Part shown: piece by piece, positions 33,059-44,570 of the stretch
How the letters are laid out: each line of letters starts with the position of its first letter
Position numbering within the stretch: the first letter of the stretch is position 1
DNA from: Diaporthe sp. PMI_573
Lineage: Eukaryota > Ascomycota > Sordariomycetes > Diaporthales > Diaporthaceae
NCBI GenBank assembly: GCA_021399435.1
Contig: JAJTUP010000041.1
Location: 496,001-560,000 of the forward strand
Length of the DNA stretch: 64,000 nt
Direction of reading: 5' to 3'
The notes under the pieces: model-generated
Told to the model about the DNA's origin: nothing
What the model saw: the letters and a program-made list of their open reading frames with translations, nothing else
The model's database searches: none
Program-made: the position numbers and the translations under genes

Positions 33059-35768
33059 ATGGCCGCATCTTTTTCTTTTGGCAGCTTCGGCGACATCATC
33101 ACCCTATGCCAACTCGCCAAGGCTGGTGTCGATGCCCTCGACGAGAGCAGGGGCTCTGCTGCCAGCTACCAGTCTCTGAGAAGTGCCTTGTCGAACCTGA
33201 CCTACGTGCTTTTTAAGATCAAGGCGTTGACCGAGACGGGCAAGATCACCGACCTTGACGTATTGACACATACCCTCGAGGATTGTTTTTCTTGCCTGAG
33301 GGATTTCTCAGACAAGATTCAGAAATATGGGAGCAGTCTTGGAGCCAGAAATGGATCGGGGAATTGGTTAAAGGACTCGTACCGCAAAGTCAAATGGACA
33401 GGCATGAAGGAGGATGTTGCAGTTTTCCACGATAATGTGGGGATGTACTTGGCTATGCTTCAGCTGCTGTTGCAAAGCGCAGGATTGTAGGTCCCTATTT
33501 TTTGAGCCTTGTTTGGTCTGGTGACGTTTAATCGACATGAGAAACTAAGTCTTTGCAGTGACGCCCAGGCCCAGGACAAAAAGCAGCTTTACGAACGACT
33601 AGAAGAAGCAGACACGAGGGAAGATTCTCGATTTCAAGACACAAATCAGCGGCTGCGGACGGGCTTTTCAACACAGAGAGTACTACTGGGCCAGATCATC
33701 GAAAGGGTTGAGGCTCTTGGTACGACCGGCATATCGAACGAGCAAAGGAAAGTAGCCGATGAGATCCGCTCTCTGGAGCGGCGCGCGACGGGTTCTGTCT
33801 TTATTGCTGCTTCGAGCGGCAACGTGCAAGAATCATACGAGGCGGCCATCGCATCCAGCCGCCAAGAGGTCAGCTCTCTCATCAGGTTACATCGCAGGTC
33901 CAACTCTCGTTTCGTCGACCCTCATTTTGATATCACCAAGGACCGTGATACCGGCGCTCGGTTCTGCATAGAAAACCTCGCTGGCGGCGGGTCGGGCTTA
34001 TGCCCAGGGAGCCATATGCCACTGGAAGAGATATGCGACGACCCCCGGTTCCTGGTCGACGGATTCGACTCCACAGATGTCGACAGTCCAGTTTCGGATA
34101 TGGACTGGCTTTCTCCCGCCTTGGCTGTGCTCTCATCGGTCCCCGGCTTGCTCGAGAATATCTGTCATACCAGGGATGAAGCCTTGGGAATCTACGGGTT
34201 CGCCTTCTATCGTGATGGCGAATGGACAGGTCACGTTGTGGATGCTACTCTTTATCTGGAGAAGCCGCTGTGGAGCTCTTCGCTAGTTGATCAATTCACT
34301 CTGAAACTTGTTAGAAGAGGAATCCAACGCAAACCGGATACGGCTTATCGGAAGGCATATCTAACAGGAACTCAAGCTCTTTACTTCAGTGCGTCGTATG
34401 ACACCAATGAGACGTGGCCTTCTTTAATGGAGAAAGCCTACGCAAAAGCTCATGGGGATTACAGCTCCCTCTGTGGAATATCCATCGCGTAAGATGCATT
34501 GTCAATAGAAGAAAAGAATCATGTAACTAACTGCTTCCTATAGAGACGTCCTTGAGGACTTCACAGGCGGAGTTACTCTTGAGATGAGGACTTCAGAGAT
34601 TTTGGACCATGATCGACTTTGGGTCGAACTCTTATCAACGCAATCAGATGTATTCATCGGCATATTGCCGAGAGATGAACAAGCTCACGCGCAAGCCGGA
34701 GCCAAAGAACCAAAACCAGCGTCGCGAAACCTGGCGGCCAGTATTCTCAAGGTCCGTGAAATCGAAGACCACAGGCTCCTTTTTGTCAAGGACCCAGACT
34801 GGCTCCGTTGGGATGGCGCGTGGAGCGACGGGTCTAAGGAGTGGACGCCTGAGACCTTGATGCGGCTGGAGCATAAGTTCGGTGATGAGGGTAAATATTG
34901 GATCAGCTACAGTGACTTCCTCGCCAAATTCCCGTTCATGCTCATGCACCAGATTTATGACTCGAATTGGACTGTTGCACAGCAATGGTATACCTTTGAG
35001 GTACCATTAGCAATGTCGCGGACTGAGGAATATTTCAAGGTCACTGTCCAGCCACTGGTACCGGAGGATGACACCAGCAGCGACGATGAACGGGGTCAAA
35101 AGAACGACGGGTTAGACCTTACGATTGTGCTTTCGCAGATCGACACAACATACTTCCGGGGATTGGAAGGCCGATACCAGTTCGAGCTTCAGTTTGACGT
35201 CGAGGATGAAGACGGCGAGTTGATAGCGAGGACGCGACAGCGCACTCTCAGCAAGCGGAGCGCCGCCGTCAAGCTGCACACCGAGTCGTCACCGGGGCGC
35301 CGCTGCTATTCTGTCCGGCCGAGAGTCGTCGCAACCAAGATGCCCGAGTCCCACAGCATTGACAACACGATTGCGCGCAGCATCGACCAGAGGCGCGACA
35401 AGCTGCTGCAGGCGGCGCTGTCGTATGATGTCGCGCATGCGAAGGTCCCCGGGTGGGGGAACAAGTGCGAGAAGGTCAGGCAGAGGCAGGAGGGCAGGCG
35501 TCGCGGGGCCGCAGGCAGCTCGGTGGGATCCTCTGGCACTGTTAATGCTTCCGTGCCCTACTCGATCAGAGACAATACGACACTTGTAGACGAGGCATGG
35601 GACGCGCTCTGCTGTATGGGTCTGCGTGTGTATGCCAAGGGGGCGGAGACGACAATTGAGATTCGGAAAGATAGTGTTGATGGTGAAAGCGAAGACATGA
35701 AATCGGAGAATGAGACAGTACAAGGAGAAGCAGCTCCAGTTGCATTTTCAGAAGGAAGTAAGACTTAA
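33059..35768 (+). CDS. Calpain-like protein with fungal helical N-terminal domain; protease triad lost
   Basis: Three exons, 33059-33486, 33559-34488 and 34544-35768, give 860 residues. Residues 1-140 (FSFGSFGDIITLCQLAKAGVDAL..) match the N-terminal helical domain found on fungal STAND/NLR-like and related proteins. A polar, possibly coiled-coil stretch follows. From about residue 260 the fold is calpain (peptidase C2): WLSPALAVLSSVPGLLENI, YGFAFYRDGEW, MEKAYAKAHGDYSSL, DFTGGVT, AWSDGSKEWTPE and SYSDFLAKF, then the beta domain with IVLSQIDTTYFRGLEG. The catalytic Cys position reads DMDW (D325) instead of GDCW. The His position reads NLAAS instead of SHAYS. The Asn position reads KDPDW instead of RNPWG. 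It should therefore be catalytically dead, perhaps a binding or regulatory protein. Confidence 0.87.
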
Positions 35769-36128
35769 GACAAAGATTCAGCAGTTGTACGCACCATTTA
35801 CCTTCTCAGACTTTCTCACACGCAAAATGGTTCGTCGTATAAGTTTCAACTTTGTACGCCTCTGCGAGCCATTGTCCATCAGTCTTGGCCCTCGCACCAA
35901 CACTTGCAGCCGCAAGGCCCTTAATCTTTAAATACTTTTTGCCATCGGAAGGCTCCTTCGCTCTTCCTCTGTTCCCTGAGGTAGAATGCTTCGGGTTGAT
36001 TCGAGACTTTACAAACTTGAGCAAGACTCGAAAGCATTGCGTTTCTCATCTCCCTCCTCTGATACCAGTGGCGTTCCCACCCACTCTGCTCTCCCATCTT
36101 TCCATCAATCAGCTGGCAGTTACCCGCA
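35769..36128. other. Intergenic upstream of reductase pseudogene
   Basis: 360 bases with a CT-rich stretch just before the ATG at 36129, resembling a normal fungal 5' leader. No gene recognised. Confidence 0.45.
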
Positions 36129-37147
36129 ATGGACTTCATCGATGTCGCTATTATCAGCGGAGGGCCTGTAGGCCTCACGGTGGCCAATACACTAGCTCGT
36201 CAGGTTCACACAGCTGGTGTCTATGACAACAACTCCTACCGCAACTCCGGCGCTAACCACATGCACATGGTCCTAACCTGGGACCACAAGAATCCCCAGA
36301 AGTACCGCGCTGCCGCCAGGAAGAACATCCAAGGGAATTGCTCGACCATTGAGTTCGCTTCTGTCGCCGTCGACGAGATCGACAAGGAGTCCGACTCCCA
36401 TTTCGAAGTCCATGACAGCAATGGCGACGTGAAGAAGTTCCGTAAGGTCATTCTTGCAGTTGGATTGTCCAACATCTTTCCTGGCATCGGCGGGTATGCT
36501 GAGCTCTGGAAGAGACGCATGTAAGGACTTTTTATCTATTCCACTTTCCCAACGCAATATCAGCTGATATCATGTCACCACAGCTTCCACTGCCTTTTCT
36601 GCCATGGCTACGAGGATCGCGGCGCTCCGTCCTCAGGGGTCCTGGAGGTTCAGACCGTCAATGCCGCCATTGAGGCTCACATGGCCCAGAACGCTGCGTA
36701 GCTCACCAAGAAAGTCAGCATTTACAACAATGGCGATGACGCCGTCACATCAGAGACGAAGCCCATTGTGGGCTGTCTGGACCAATCCAAATTCAGGGTC
36801 GAGGCACGCAAGATCAAACAGATCGTTGTAGAGAAGGTGGAAAACTCTGTCACTGTTGACTTTGAGGACAAAACCACCAAGCTCGAGAAGTTCTTGGTGC
36901 ACAAACCCCAAACACCATCGCCCAGGGCCCTTTCGTGGCTCAGCTTGGACTTGCCACCGCACCACTTGGAGACATACAAGCCGACGGGCCTTTCTACCGT
37001 ACCAATGTGCTTGGTGTCTATGCTATTGGTGGCTGCAGTACCCCTTATAGAGTGACACCGAGTTACATCACCAGCGGCTGTGACGCAGCTGTCACAGCAG
37101 CTGCTGAGATTAAGGCAGCCAAGTCCACCCGACCACCATGTCTGTGA
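36129..37147 (+). pseudogene. Broken thioredoxin-reductase-like FAD/NAD(P) oxidoreductase
   Basis: Exon 1 (36129-36522) reads VAIISGGPVGLTVANTLARQ, then ANHMHMVLTWDHKNP, typical of the fungal TrxR-like family that includes GliT-type enzymes. After the intron (GTAAGG..CACAG) comes HCLFCHGYEDRG, with the CxxC pair in the family's position. The frame then meets TAG at 36700-36702 (QNAA-stop-LTKKVSIYNNG), where homologous sequence continues in the same frame. At about 36905-36915 the frame shifts: sequence up to FLVHKP is in one frame, and AQGPFVAQLGLA.., DGPFYRTNVLGVYAIGG continue in another, to the stop at 37147. Two independent lesions indicate a pseudogene unless both are sequencing errors. 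The first glycine of the GxGxxG dinucleotide motif is also changed (ISGGPVGL). Confidence 0.82.
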
Positions 37148-39197
37148 AAGGAGATATCTCCTAACTACCTGGGTAGCTAGGTAGGTAGGTAGCTGTGTGT
37201 GATTCAACAGCTAACGGTGCTAGGCCGCAGCGTGTTCAGGCCACCTACACAGTATCTAGACCCTACAAATTGGTGACAGCTCATGATTTAGAAAAGAGTT
37301 GGTATGGAACTACTATTGGATTTACATACATTTCTACGCGAGCCACCAGCTACCGGCCACCGGCCACCAGCCACTAACTCTGCCATTTTTACCCCGTCTG
37401 ACACGATCAAAGTCCCCCCAGCCGAATGTCCCTCGTCACCTGCGCACTTCAAAGTTCCGGGCAATCTTAGTGGGACGCAAGGCTGTAGTCGGCGTACCAA
37501 GTAGTGTCTCTTTGGCACCTTGGCTGGGGACCGAGTTAATGCCGTCGCAAACCTAGAGTGCTTACTTTTGTCAGCCCCCACGAAAGGTCATGGGTCGGCC
37601 GAGTGCGGTACAGAAAATAAAAGCAAGAACCCGACCCCCTCTCACCTCCCTCACACACCGCGTCAGAAGGATGACTTCCTCCACATATTCTAAATGTCAA
37701 GCTAGATACAAAAAGACTTCAGGAAGCACAATGTTTTCGTCAACTGCGGGAGAGGGAGCAGATCACTGAGGGGGTCCTCACCTTTGCAAAGCACCGTCTG
37801 TGATGACAGGAGACGACCGGTGTCCCGCATCCAGTGGCCCGCCCACATCAGGATGACACCAACTGGTCGTCCGCGACTGAGACGGCTATTGGGACAACGC
37901 CTTTGCTGCGCTGCTGACGAGTGGTGAGGGATAGGAGAGCGGCAATCTGATTGTGGCCGGCACCCCGCGACTGTGGGCGAAAATAGCACTTCCAACCAAA
38001 GGTCAAGGAACAAGTGCAGGCAAGCCGATGCAGCCGTATATGCTCTCTAAACTAGAACCAAGTAATATCCGGATGGAGAAGAGAGGTGAACACCTGGGGG
38101 GTTGAACAGCGGAACAGAATGCGGAATGGACTTTGAGAGTGGCGGCGGTGGATATTGAATCGTGGAATAAAATCAGGTAGAGGAAGAAGAGAAGGACTAG
38201 AACGCGGAGAAGTTCAAGTTTGTTTACTTTGCTCACGAAGAGGTTGCGTGCTACATTGCTACTTGGAAAGATCAGAGCATAATCTAAACATTTGCACTCT
38301 CCTCCCCTTCTCCACCGCCCATACTAGATAAACTACAGAGATTGCAGGCAAGATGGGTACGAGAAACTCGGAAGGAGTGCTCTGTTCCCACTGGCAGATG
38401 CCACTTCCTTCCCCGAGGTTTTCACCTGAGACGTTCCTATCTCAAAATATGGAGGGCTCAGATTCTATTCGCATCCTCTCCAACTGTACTGATAAAAGTG
38501 TGCAGAGGGGCGCCTGATTTATCTCTATAACACATGTGTCATGTATGTATCTTTCGCCCTTCCTCTACACCCATGAAATGAAACCAGCCGCCCGAGGAGG
38601 ACCTAGCCCCGAAGTATCAGCCACGCCTGCCTGCCTAGGTGGGCAGGTGGATGGATAGCTGGGAGATACAAAAGTCTACAAGACGCCTGGACAATGTCGC
38701 AAATTTGAAATAGCTTGATTACTAGAGCTCCTTGCTGTTGGAGATTTGAGGCCTTTCTAACGAAGGTGCTAGGAATAGGAGAGACCCTACAAGTTGCCGT
38801 GAGTCCTTCCCAAAAAAGGGCACAGAGATATGGAAACGTGAATATATTCAAGCTACGGCTGAAAGGCGGAGGACCTCAACACTGGCGGCTCGTGTGGCAT
38901 CATCTCATTCCTTCCGTTACCCCGAGTACGTGGGGCCGGTTCATGGTGTTGGTTATGGGTGCCAAAGAGCAGCCTGGAATGCTGTCAGACACTGCACTCA
39001 CTACCGAATCGCAGTCAATTTTTATTTGTAATCCAATGGCGATTTGCTGCCTCAGGCGGGCTCCCAAACTTCGACTCTAGCATCAGTGGTGTTGATGAGT
39101 TTCTCGCACACAGGTAACTATCATGAACGCAATAATCCGTCGCCAAGCTACAATGCAAGCTTAACATTATTTGAAAAAAAAAAAAAAAAAGGCAGAA
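37148..39197. other. Gene-free stretch, 2.05 kb
   Basis: Holds simple repeats (see 37171), a CCACCGG/CCACCAG-type run near 37340-37372 and a 17-base A run at 39174-39190 just after the CorA-like stop codon on the minus strand. No gene supported. Confidence 0.5.
37171..37192. repeat. GGTA-type simple repeat
   Basis: Imperfect GGTAGCTAGGTAGGTAGGTA run a few bases after the pseudogene's stop codon. Confidence 0.7.
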
Positions 39198-40972
39198 CTA
39201 AACCATATTGCGCTGACCCTTAATTCCTGCGTCTGTGATGCGCCTCAGCAGTTCGAAATTGCGAATGGTTTTCCATCCACGCTTCACTCTATGTTGTTCA
39301 AGGAACATGAGTCCGACTATAACGATAATGAAAGTAACCGGTAAGGTCGACGCGATATATGCAACCCAAGAGCGATCGTCTGCCTCAAAGATCCCAGCAC
39401 TGAAAATACTCTGAACGTTGGGTTAGCCGTGGCATTACAGCATTTTCGGGTCGGCGTGAGGCCGGGTAAGCTTACCGCTATCAGGCTAGCAGGAGCGAAG
39501 ATCAGGGCGATAATTGAAATCAGGCCGGTCTGCGACGACTCTTGGTGAGCCATCATGTTGTGGATCTACAAGAACATTAGTAAAGGTGGAAATGATGCAC
39601 ATCGAATGTTCGTAAACAAATCTTGCCGCCTAGAGTTACGAATACCGTACTTACTAGTTGTATCTGGACCTCAACGCGTTCCTTGAGGCACTGAATCTGG
39701 GCCTTCCTACTCTGTGTGTAGGTCAATTCGAACTCTATGGAGTTCAGTATGTCCTCTGTCCTTTTCCTAGCAGACGCTCTCGGTGGTCGGTATGACTTGA
39801 GTTCTCTTCTTTCCATGACTCGAAGTTTCCGCCAGATGTCAATTTCCATTTCCACCGCCCGAGAGACAAACACCAGGTTGTTGTGGCACTGGTGCAGCGA
39901 GGTCATGGTCTTGTAAGAGTCCGCCGGCCAACGAATAATTGTTGCCTTCTTGTCCCAGGAGGTCGAGTTTGTTTTCAGCTCAGCGTTGAGGATGACACTA
40001 TCTAACACGACTCGTTCCTCTTCTGATGTACGCCCTATGTCTTGCACCAATAGAATCAGGAATGCTATTGGGCTTCGCCAGTCGACCTCGGTCATTGGGT
40101 TGTTGATGATTTCGATGACCTTATCAAGATGTTCCGGTTCGCCGTCGAAAAGCAGACATGTAATCGAGCATCCACCCGGGGATATTCTCACTCTCATGGC
40201 AAGAAAGACCTCTCGTACGGGAGACTTTGGCGTGGATAGGATGATCACTTGCAAGTGTCAGCAGGTCAATCTCTCGCAACGTAGGCGAAGGTATGGGGTC
40301 TTAGACATAGTGATTTGCCAGAGCTATTCTCATCCTCCACAAATGTGCAGAATACTCCATGAATGGAGAGGATCGTTTGTCTTACTCTGCCCGGCAACTT
40401 CAACTCGTGCATGATATGTTCGAAGAGCATGCGGTCGAGACTAAGCTCTTTCAATGTCCCATTTCCATACCCAGCACTGTAGTTGTCAATTTTGGCTTGT
40501 ACATCTCTAAGATGGATTCTGGCACCTACATCAGAGTGAATGAAGGATATGAGCCGTCTTTTGGTTCCCCTTGATTCGATCCCCCAAGTTCTTCCTACAT
40601 TTTATTTCTCACGTAAGATTGAACAGATCTCCGGCACCCATGATTACGTTTTCTTACCTGGAGAAAGTTGATTGTCTGCTGTTTGTTACACCAACCTCCT
40701 AAACCAACCCTTGATTGTGCAGCGTCATCCGCTAAAGCTGAGTAAGTATGAAGTCAGATATGTATCCCTAAAGACATACCAGGAGGTTTCCTTCTGTAGC
40801 AGAAGATCTCTGCTTCATGACAGGGTCCTTTCTTAGAGGGTCTCTCTACGGAGGATTCCTTCTCAGAGAGCTCCTTCTTGAATAGCTCCACATTGATTGG
40901 CTTCCGGAATTTAATGCCCGGGTTCAAATCGATCTCAGTGCTTTCGGCATGTTTAGGTTGTGGTGAATCCAT
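39198..40972 (-). CDS. CorA-like fungal membrane protein
   Basis: Exons read: 40972-40780, 40737-40658, about 40569-40307, 40247-39655, 39565-39476 and 39410-39198. The last four and the first join are in phase. The join between 40658 and 40569 is off by one base with the sites I can see, so this junction is unresolved. The third intron uses a weak GTCTAA donor with a good CTGAC..TTGCAAG end. The C-terminal part is the CorA-like module: a long helical stalk (EIDIWRKLRVMERREL.., KERVEVQIQL-IHNMMAHQ), then helix SLISIIALIFAPASLIASIFSAG-type and a second helix LPVTFIIVIVGLMFL. There is no GMN motif between the helices. The family is widespread in filamentous fungi and of unknown function; transport has not been inferred. 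Confidence 0.78.
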
Positions 40973-41985
40973 GTTGACGAGATTCGATAAGGCAGAATGA
41001 CAATGAGGGTCACGGCGTATCTACGCCTCATTCTGTGCTTGTTGATCATTCAAACTTCCTTGTGGAATGGCCAGGCACTGCCGTCCTTAAGTAGAGGACT
41101 GGGAGACTATCAGTACTTTTTGAGAAAGTGAGAGAGCCAGATTTCCCGCCCTTCCCCTCCTAAAATCGCGACTTCTAAGTATTATCTATATGCGGCGACG
41201 GGCAGCAGTGAGCTGCAGCAGGCGTTTTGCGGGTATTTCGTGGCCTACTATCATTGGGTGCCCGTAATCCGCAAGAATCTGGTCTCTGTGCGGACCACGC
41301 CGCGCCGAGCCGATCCCATCTAATATTGACCGCAGTGTGCGTTAGGGAGTGCAGAGTACAAGCACATCCACCGCGACGTGGACATGCCTCGGCAACTCGG
41401 CCACCAATCTAACCCGGGCAAGCTTTCATCGGTCACAAACATGCATCATGCAACTTGCAGGAGATGTCTCACCAATGACGGTGAACAGCTGCCTCGCTAA
41501 GCCTTCTATGATGTCGCCTGATGTACCACTGGAGGTGGAATCCTGCGTCCAAAAAGTCTTCCGAAGCGGGTTGTCAGACTGGGGAATGTCCAGGCGCCTA
41601 ATTACGACCGCAGCGGCCACGGAAAGGACCGCCTATTGACCCATGCTAGTCCTAGCGCCCGCGTGCATACTGCTTGTCTTACACCTAGAAAATGTAGTCG
41701 GCATGTTCCGCGAACGTCCGCGGAAGGTCGCAGCGCTCGTGATATGACTGAGTTGTGCATCCAAGCTCGCATCACCAAATTCTATTCATCCCTCCGCTAT
41801 ATTGTTCTGCAAAATCCAATCAATATCACCGCCGCCCACCTCTTCTCACCCCTTACTGTCTGAAAGGAAAAGCTGATCCATCGTGTATGGGCTCAGAGGC
41901 ACAGCACTACGAAGAATCAGAGGATTGTCCATCGGGGCTTTACCCAGTCCAGCTGCTAAGTCGTGCATAATAACCCCTTTGGCTT
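40973..41985. other. Intergenic, 1 kb
   Basis: Upstream region of the CorA-like gene and 3' flank of the HET gene. A minus-strand frame at 41426-41620 has no motif and is not accepted. Confidence 0.5.
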
Positions 41986-43782
41986 TTATACCAGGTAAAT
42001 ATCATCAAACTCGCCTTCGGCTCTCCCACTTGCAGCAAACGCTTGCCCATCCATAACCCCGTGGACATATGCCTCACCTACAACCTCAAAAACAGGGATG
42101 GCAGCACCTTCCTGGCCGGAAACCTCGCCTGCAGGTCGAAGAACAATCGGCACAATCCCTCCCGCCATGATGGCGATAGCGTCTCCTACCTTGCACCAGC
42201 TCGGGGCAAGGCCCATTCTTCCGTTTTCCGTGAATACGAAACTCCTCTCCAACGATGCGGACGACACGGTGGTGTTTATGGGACGGGCCTGGTCGACGAG
42301 CCTGATTGCGAAGGGCGGTGGGGACGGCTTGAAGACGACATCCCACCATGTTTCGAGTAGTTTTTCATCGTCCTTGCCTCTCAGTCTGGTGAATACTCCA
42401 GCGTCCTGTGTGCAGTCCATGCAGAGTGTGTGCCAAATGGTCAAGAGAGTCTCTGTTTGCTTGGGATCGTTCCCGCCCATCATCACATGTGCCAAATCCA
42501 CAATGCCTTGAAGTGCTCTGAACCTCAAGTTCCAGGAGCTGCTAAACCTGGGGACATTCTTGGCGCCGACAGCTTTTATTGAGTCGAACACAAAGCCGTT
42601 TGCGCTCACCTGCCCTGTCGAGTTGCGGTGCCACAAGGCTTTGAACCCCTTGCATGCGTCGAAAGCCTGGCCCTGGAGTATAATCCGGCTTTGTAGCGTG
42701 AGAATGGTGGGAGTTGAGGGCCGGTAACTCCAATCGACGGCAAAGGACGACATGTTCTTATAGATTCGAAGTTCTGGATCGTGGAGGTGGCCAAGCACTG
42801 TCAGGTCTTGGGTTTTCTGGATCCAGGCCAAGGTGAAGTCTTCAAAGAGTTGTTTAGGAGGAATGGTATAGTCTAGGTCGACGACATGATGAGAGGAAGG
42901 GAAGAGACCCATCAAGCTGTAGATCTTGTCTCTTGGGTCTCCCGAGTCGCGGTTTTGGAAACTGAAAAGTGCTAGGACAAGTGATGCTTCGGTAAAGGGC
43001 AATGATACCATTTTCATTTTTAGGAAGCCTGTAATCAGGTTCTCCCCAGAAGCCGGGTCCAATTCCGCGAATTTGAAAGGTCCTCGTATCTTTAATTGGA
43101 CGATATTGTCAATCGCACAGATAATCATATCGAAGCTGATTTCGAGCCTTCCGAATTGAAAGGAAACTTGACGCCCTACCACAGCCTCCTGGACGGTCCA
43201 TACCCTATTCCACCAGGGCCGATTAACAAAGGTTACCAGAGCCCCATGTACTTCTGTGACATTGTAGTCCACCCTCTCTGTAATTCGATCGACGTGCTGC
43301 TGCTGACCACCGGCAGCAACGGTGAGGAATTCAATGGCCTCAGAAAGCCATGGGTAAGGCTCTCCAAGGTAAGCAACAACGTTGGTCGCATCAGAAAATA
43401 TTCGACTCATGCGTCGAACCTGCTGGCCTCTTTCAGCCAGATCAGCCGGTCCAGTGCCTTGGTTTATGCAAATGGCATCGATCCATAGCACCCGGACGTC
43501 GGCGTCTAGGGGGACAAGGCTAATCAAAGCCGCATGTAAATTCTGCGTGACTCTGAAGTCATGCCCGTCAACTTGGATGACTCTGAGGTCCTCTGTGTCG
43601 CCCCAAACATAAGACAAGGCTTCATATGGCGGAGGATCGTCGAGCGAGGCAACGGAAAGTTGACAGGTGATGGGATGTTCTCCGCTTGAAGCCAGGTGAA
43701 GAAGCCGAATCTGGCTGGAAGGGTCGATTCTTGGGAATGTAATTGATGGGTTAACGAATTGAGTTCTTGATGATGCTGCCAT
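41986..43782 (-). CDS. HET-domain protein (heterokaryon incompatibility family)
   Basis: Single exon. The Met at 43782 (ACGATGG context) gives 598 residues; the frame extends to a Met at 43884 (632 residues). The HET domain (PF06985) begins about 30 residues in, with IRLLHL, YEALSYVWGD, then VLWIDAICINQ, QQVRRMSRIFSDA and VVAYLG, in the expected order and spacing. A weakly conserved C-terminal region (about 350 residues) follows, and near the end AGGIVPIVLRPAG and DGQAFA resemble the common C-terminal segment of these proteins. HET proteins trigger cell death after fusion of unlike fungal strains; most genomic copies have no assigned partner. No NLR module is attached. Confidence 0.94.
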   Translation of the reverse strand: MAASSRTQFVNPSITFPRIDPSSQIRLLHLASSGEHPITCQLSVASLDDPPPYEALSYVWGDTEDLRVIQVDGHDFRVTQNLHAALISLVPLDADVRVLWIDAICINQGTGPADLAERGQQVRRMSRIFSDATNVVAYLGEPYPWLSEAIEFLTVAAGGQQQHVDRITERVDYNVTEVHGALVTFVNRPWWNRVWTVQEAVVGRQVSFQFGRLEISFDMIICAIDNIVQLKIRGPFKFAELDPASGENLITGFLKMKMVSLPFTEASLVLALFSFQNRDSGDPRDKIYSLMGLFPSSHHVVDLDYTIPPKQLFEDFTLAWIQKTQDLTVLGHLHDPELRIYKNMSSFAVDWSYRPSTPTILTLQSRIILQGQAFDACKGFKALWHRNSTGQVSANGFVFDSIKAVGAKNVPRFSSSWNLRFRALQGIVDLAHVMMGGNDPKQTETLLTIWHTLCMDCTQDAGVFTRLRGKDDEKLLETWWDVVFKPSPPPFAIRLVDQARPINTTVSSASLERSFVFTENGRMGLAPSWCKVGDAIAIMAGGIVPIVLRPAGEVSGQEGAAIPVFEVVGEAYVHGVMDGQAFAASGRAEGEFDDIYLV

Positions 43783-43884
43783 CGTCACCAGTGCTTCTGA
43801 CCTGTGATGCAAGACGGAGGAGAAGCTACGAGACGTAGGGAAATGCGGGGCAGGGACGAGCTCTACAAATGGCTCATCAAACAT

Positions 43885-44570
43885 TACTTAAGGGGATGGG
43901 ACCGCAACTTTGTGATCTGTCGAGTAACACAACAGTAGTGTACAAAATTCGACCCGTTAACTGCATTGCCAAGAAGCATGCATGGTATCGAAGGTCTGCT
44001 GTCCTCACCACTTTTATACAAGACCCTTATAATAGCGAAAGATACCTAGATAGCAGAGACTCTTTCAGAGCTAGCTACATGTAGCCCAAGTAGCCTTTTT
44101 CCCAGAGTCCATGTAAGAAAGACTTTGTTTTGGGGAGTCACCAGTAAACATTAGCTATCTGCTGAAGGTAGAATTTTGTACCCAGGGGCTGTATCCAGGG
44201 GCTGTATCTAGGGAGATACTAGCAGGCCTCCTTGCTCCTTAGCAACATAATCAATCCCTCAACCTCTGTACTGTCTCATTACTGTCCCGACTGGGTCTTT
44301 AGGCGTTCACCGCTATATGAAGGGGCCGCCTACAGCTCAGTAAAGGGAGTACGTATACGGGTTAAAAACTAAACCACTTACTGTCCCGACTCCTGGTGGT
44401 CACCAGCCGGCGACATCCTATGCTCCATTAAAATTGAGCAGCCCAAGATAGGCAAGAGACTTGATTTAAATAGGCCAGTGGCTGGTTCTAAGAAGATATG
44501 GAAAAGACAAATGAATATGTTCAGACACGAATGGGAAAGAAACTAGTAAACATTGCTCAACCAAGGCGAC
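43885..44570. other. Intergenic, possible repeat debris
   Basis: Contains the 13-base duplication at 44182 and two copies of ACTGTCCCGACT about 110 bases apart (near 44280 and 44385). No gene is seen. Confidence 0.45.
44182..44207. repeat. Perfect 13-base tandem duplication
   Basis: CCAGGGGCTGTAT is repeated twice head to tail. Confidence 0.85.

Noticed and set aside
41330..41640. Minus-strand 64-codon frame with a possible splice to a further exon
   Set aside because: The join yields no recognisable product and phase is uncertain.
42098..42511. Plus-strand frames inside the HET gene
   Set aside because: Antisense shadows with no motif.
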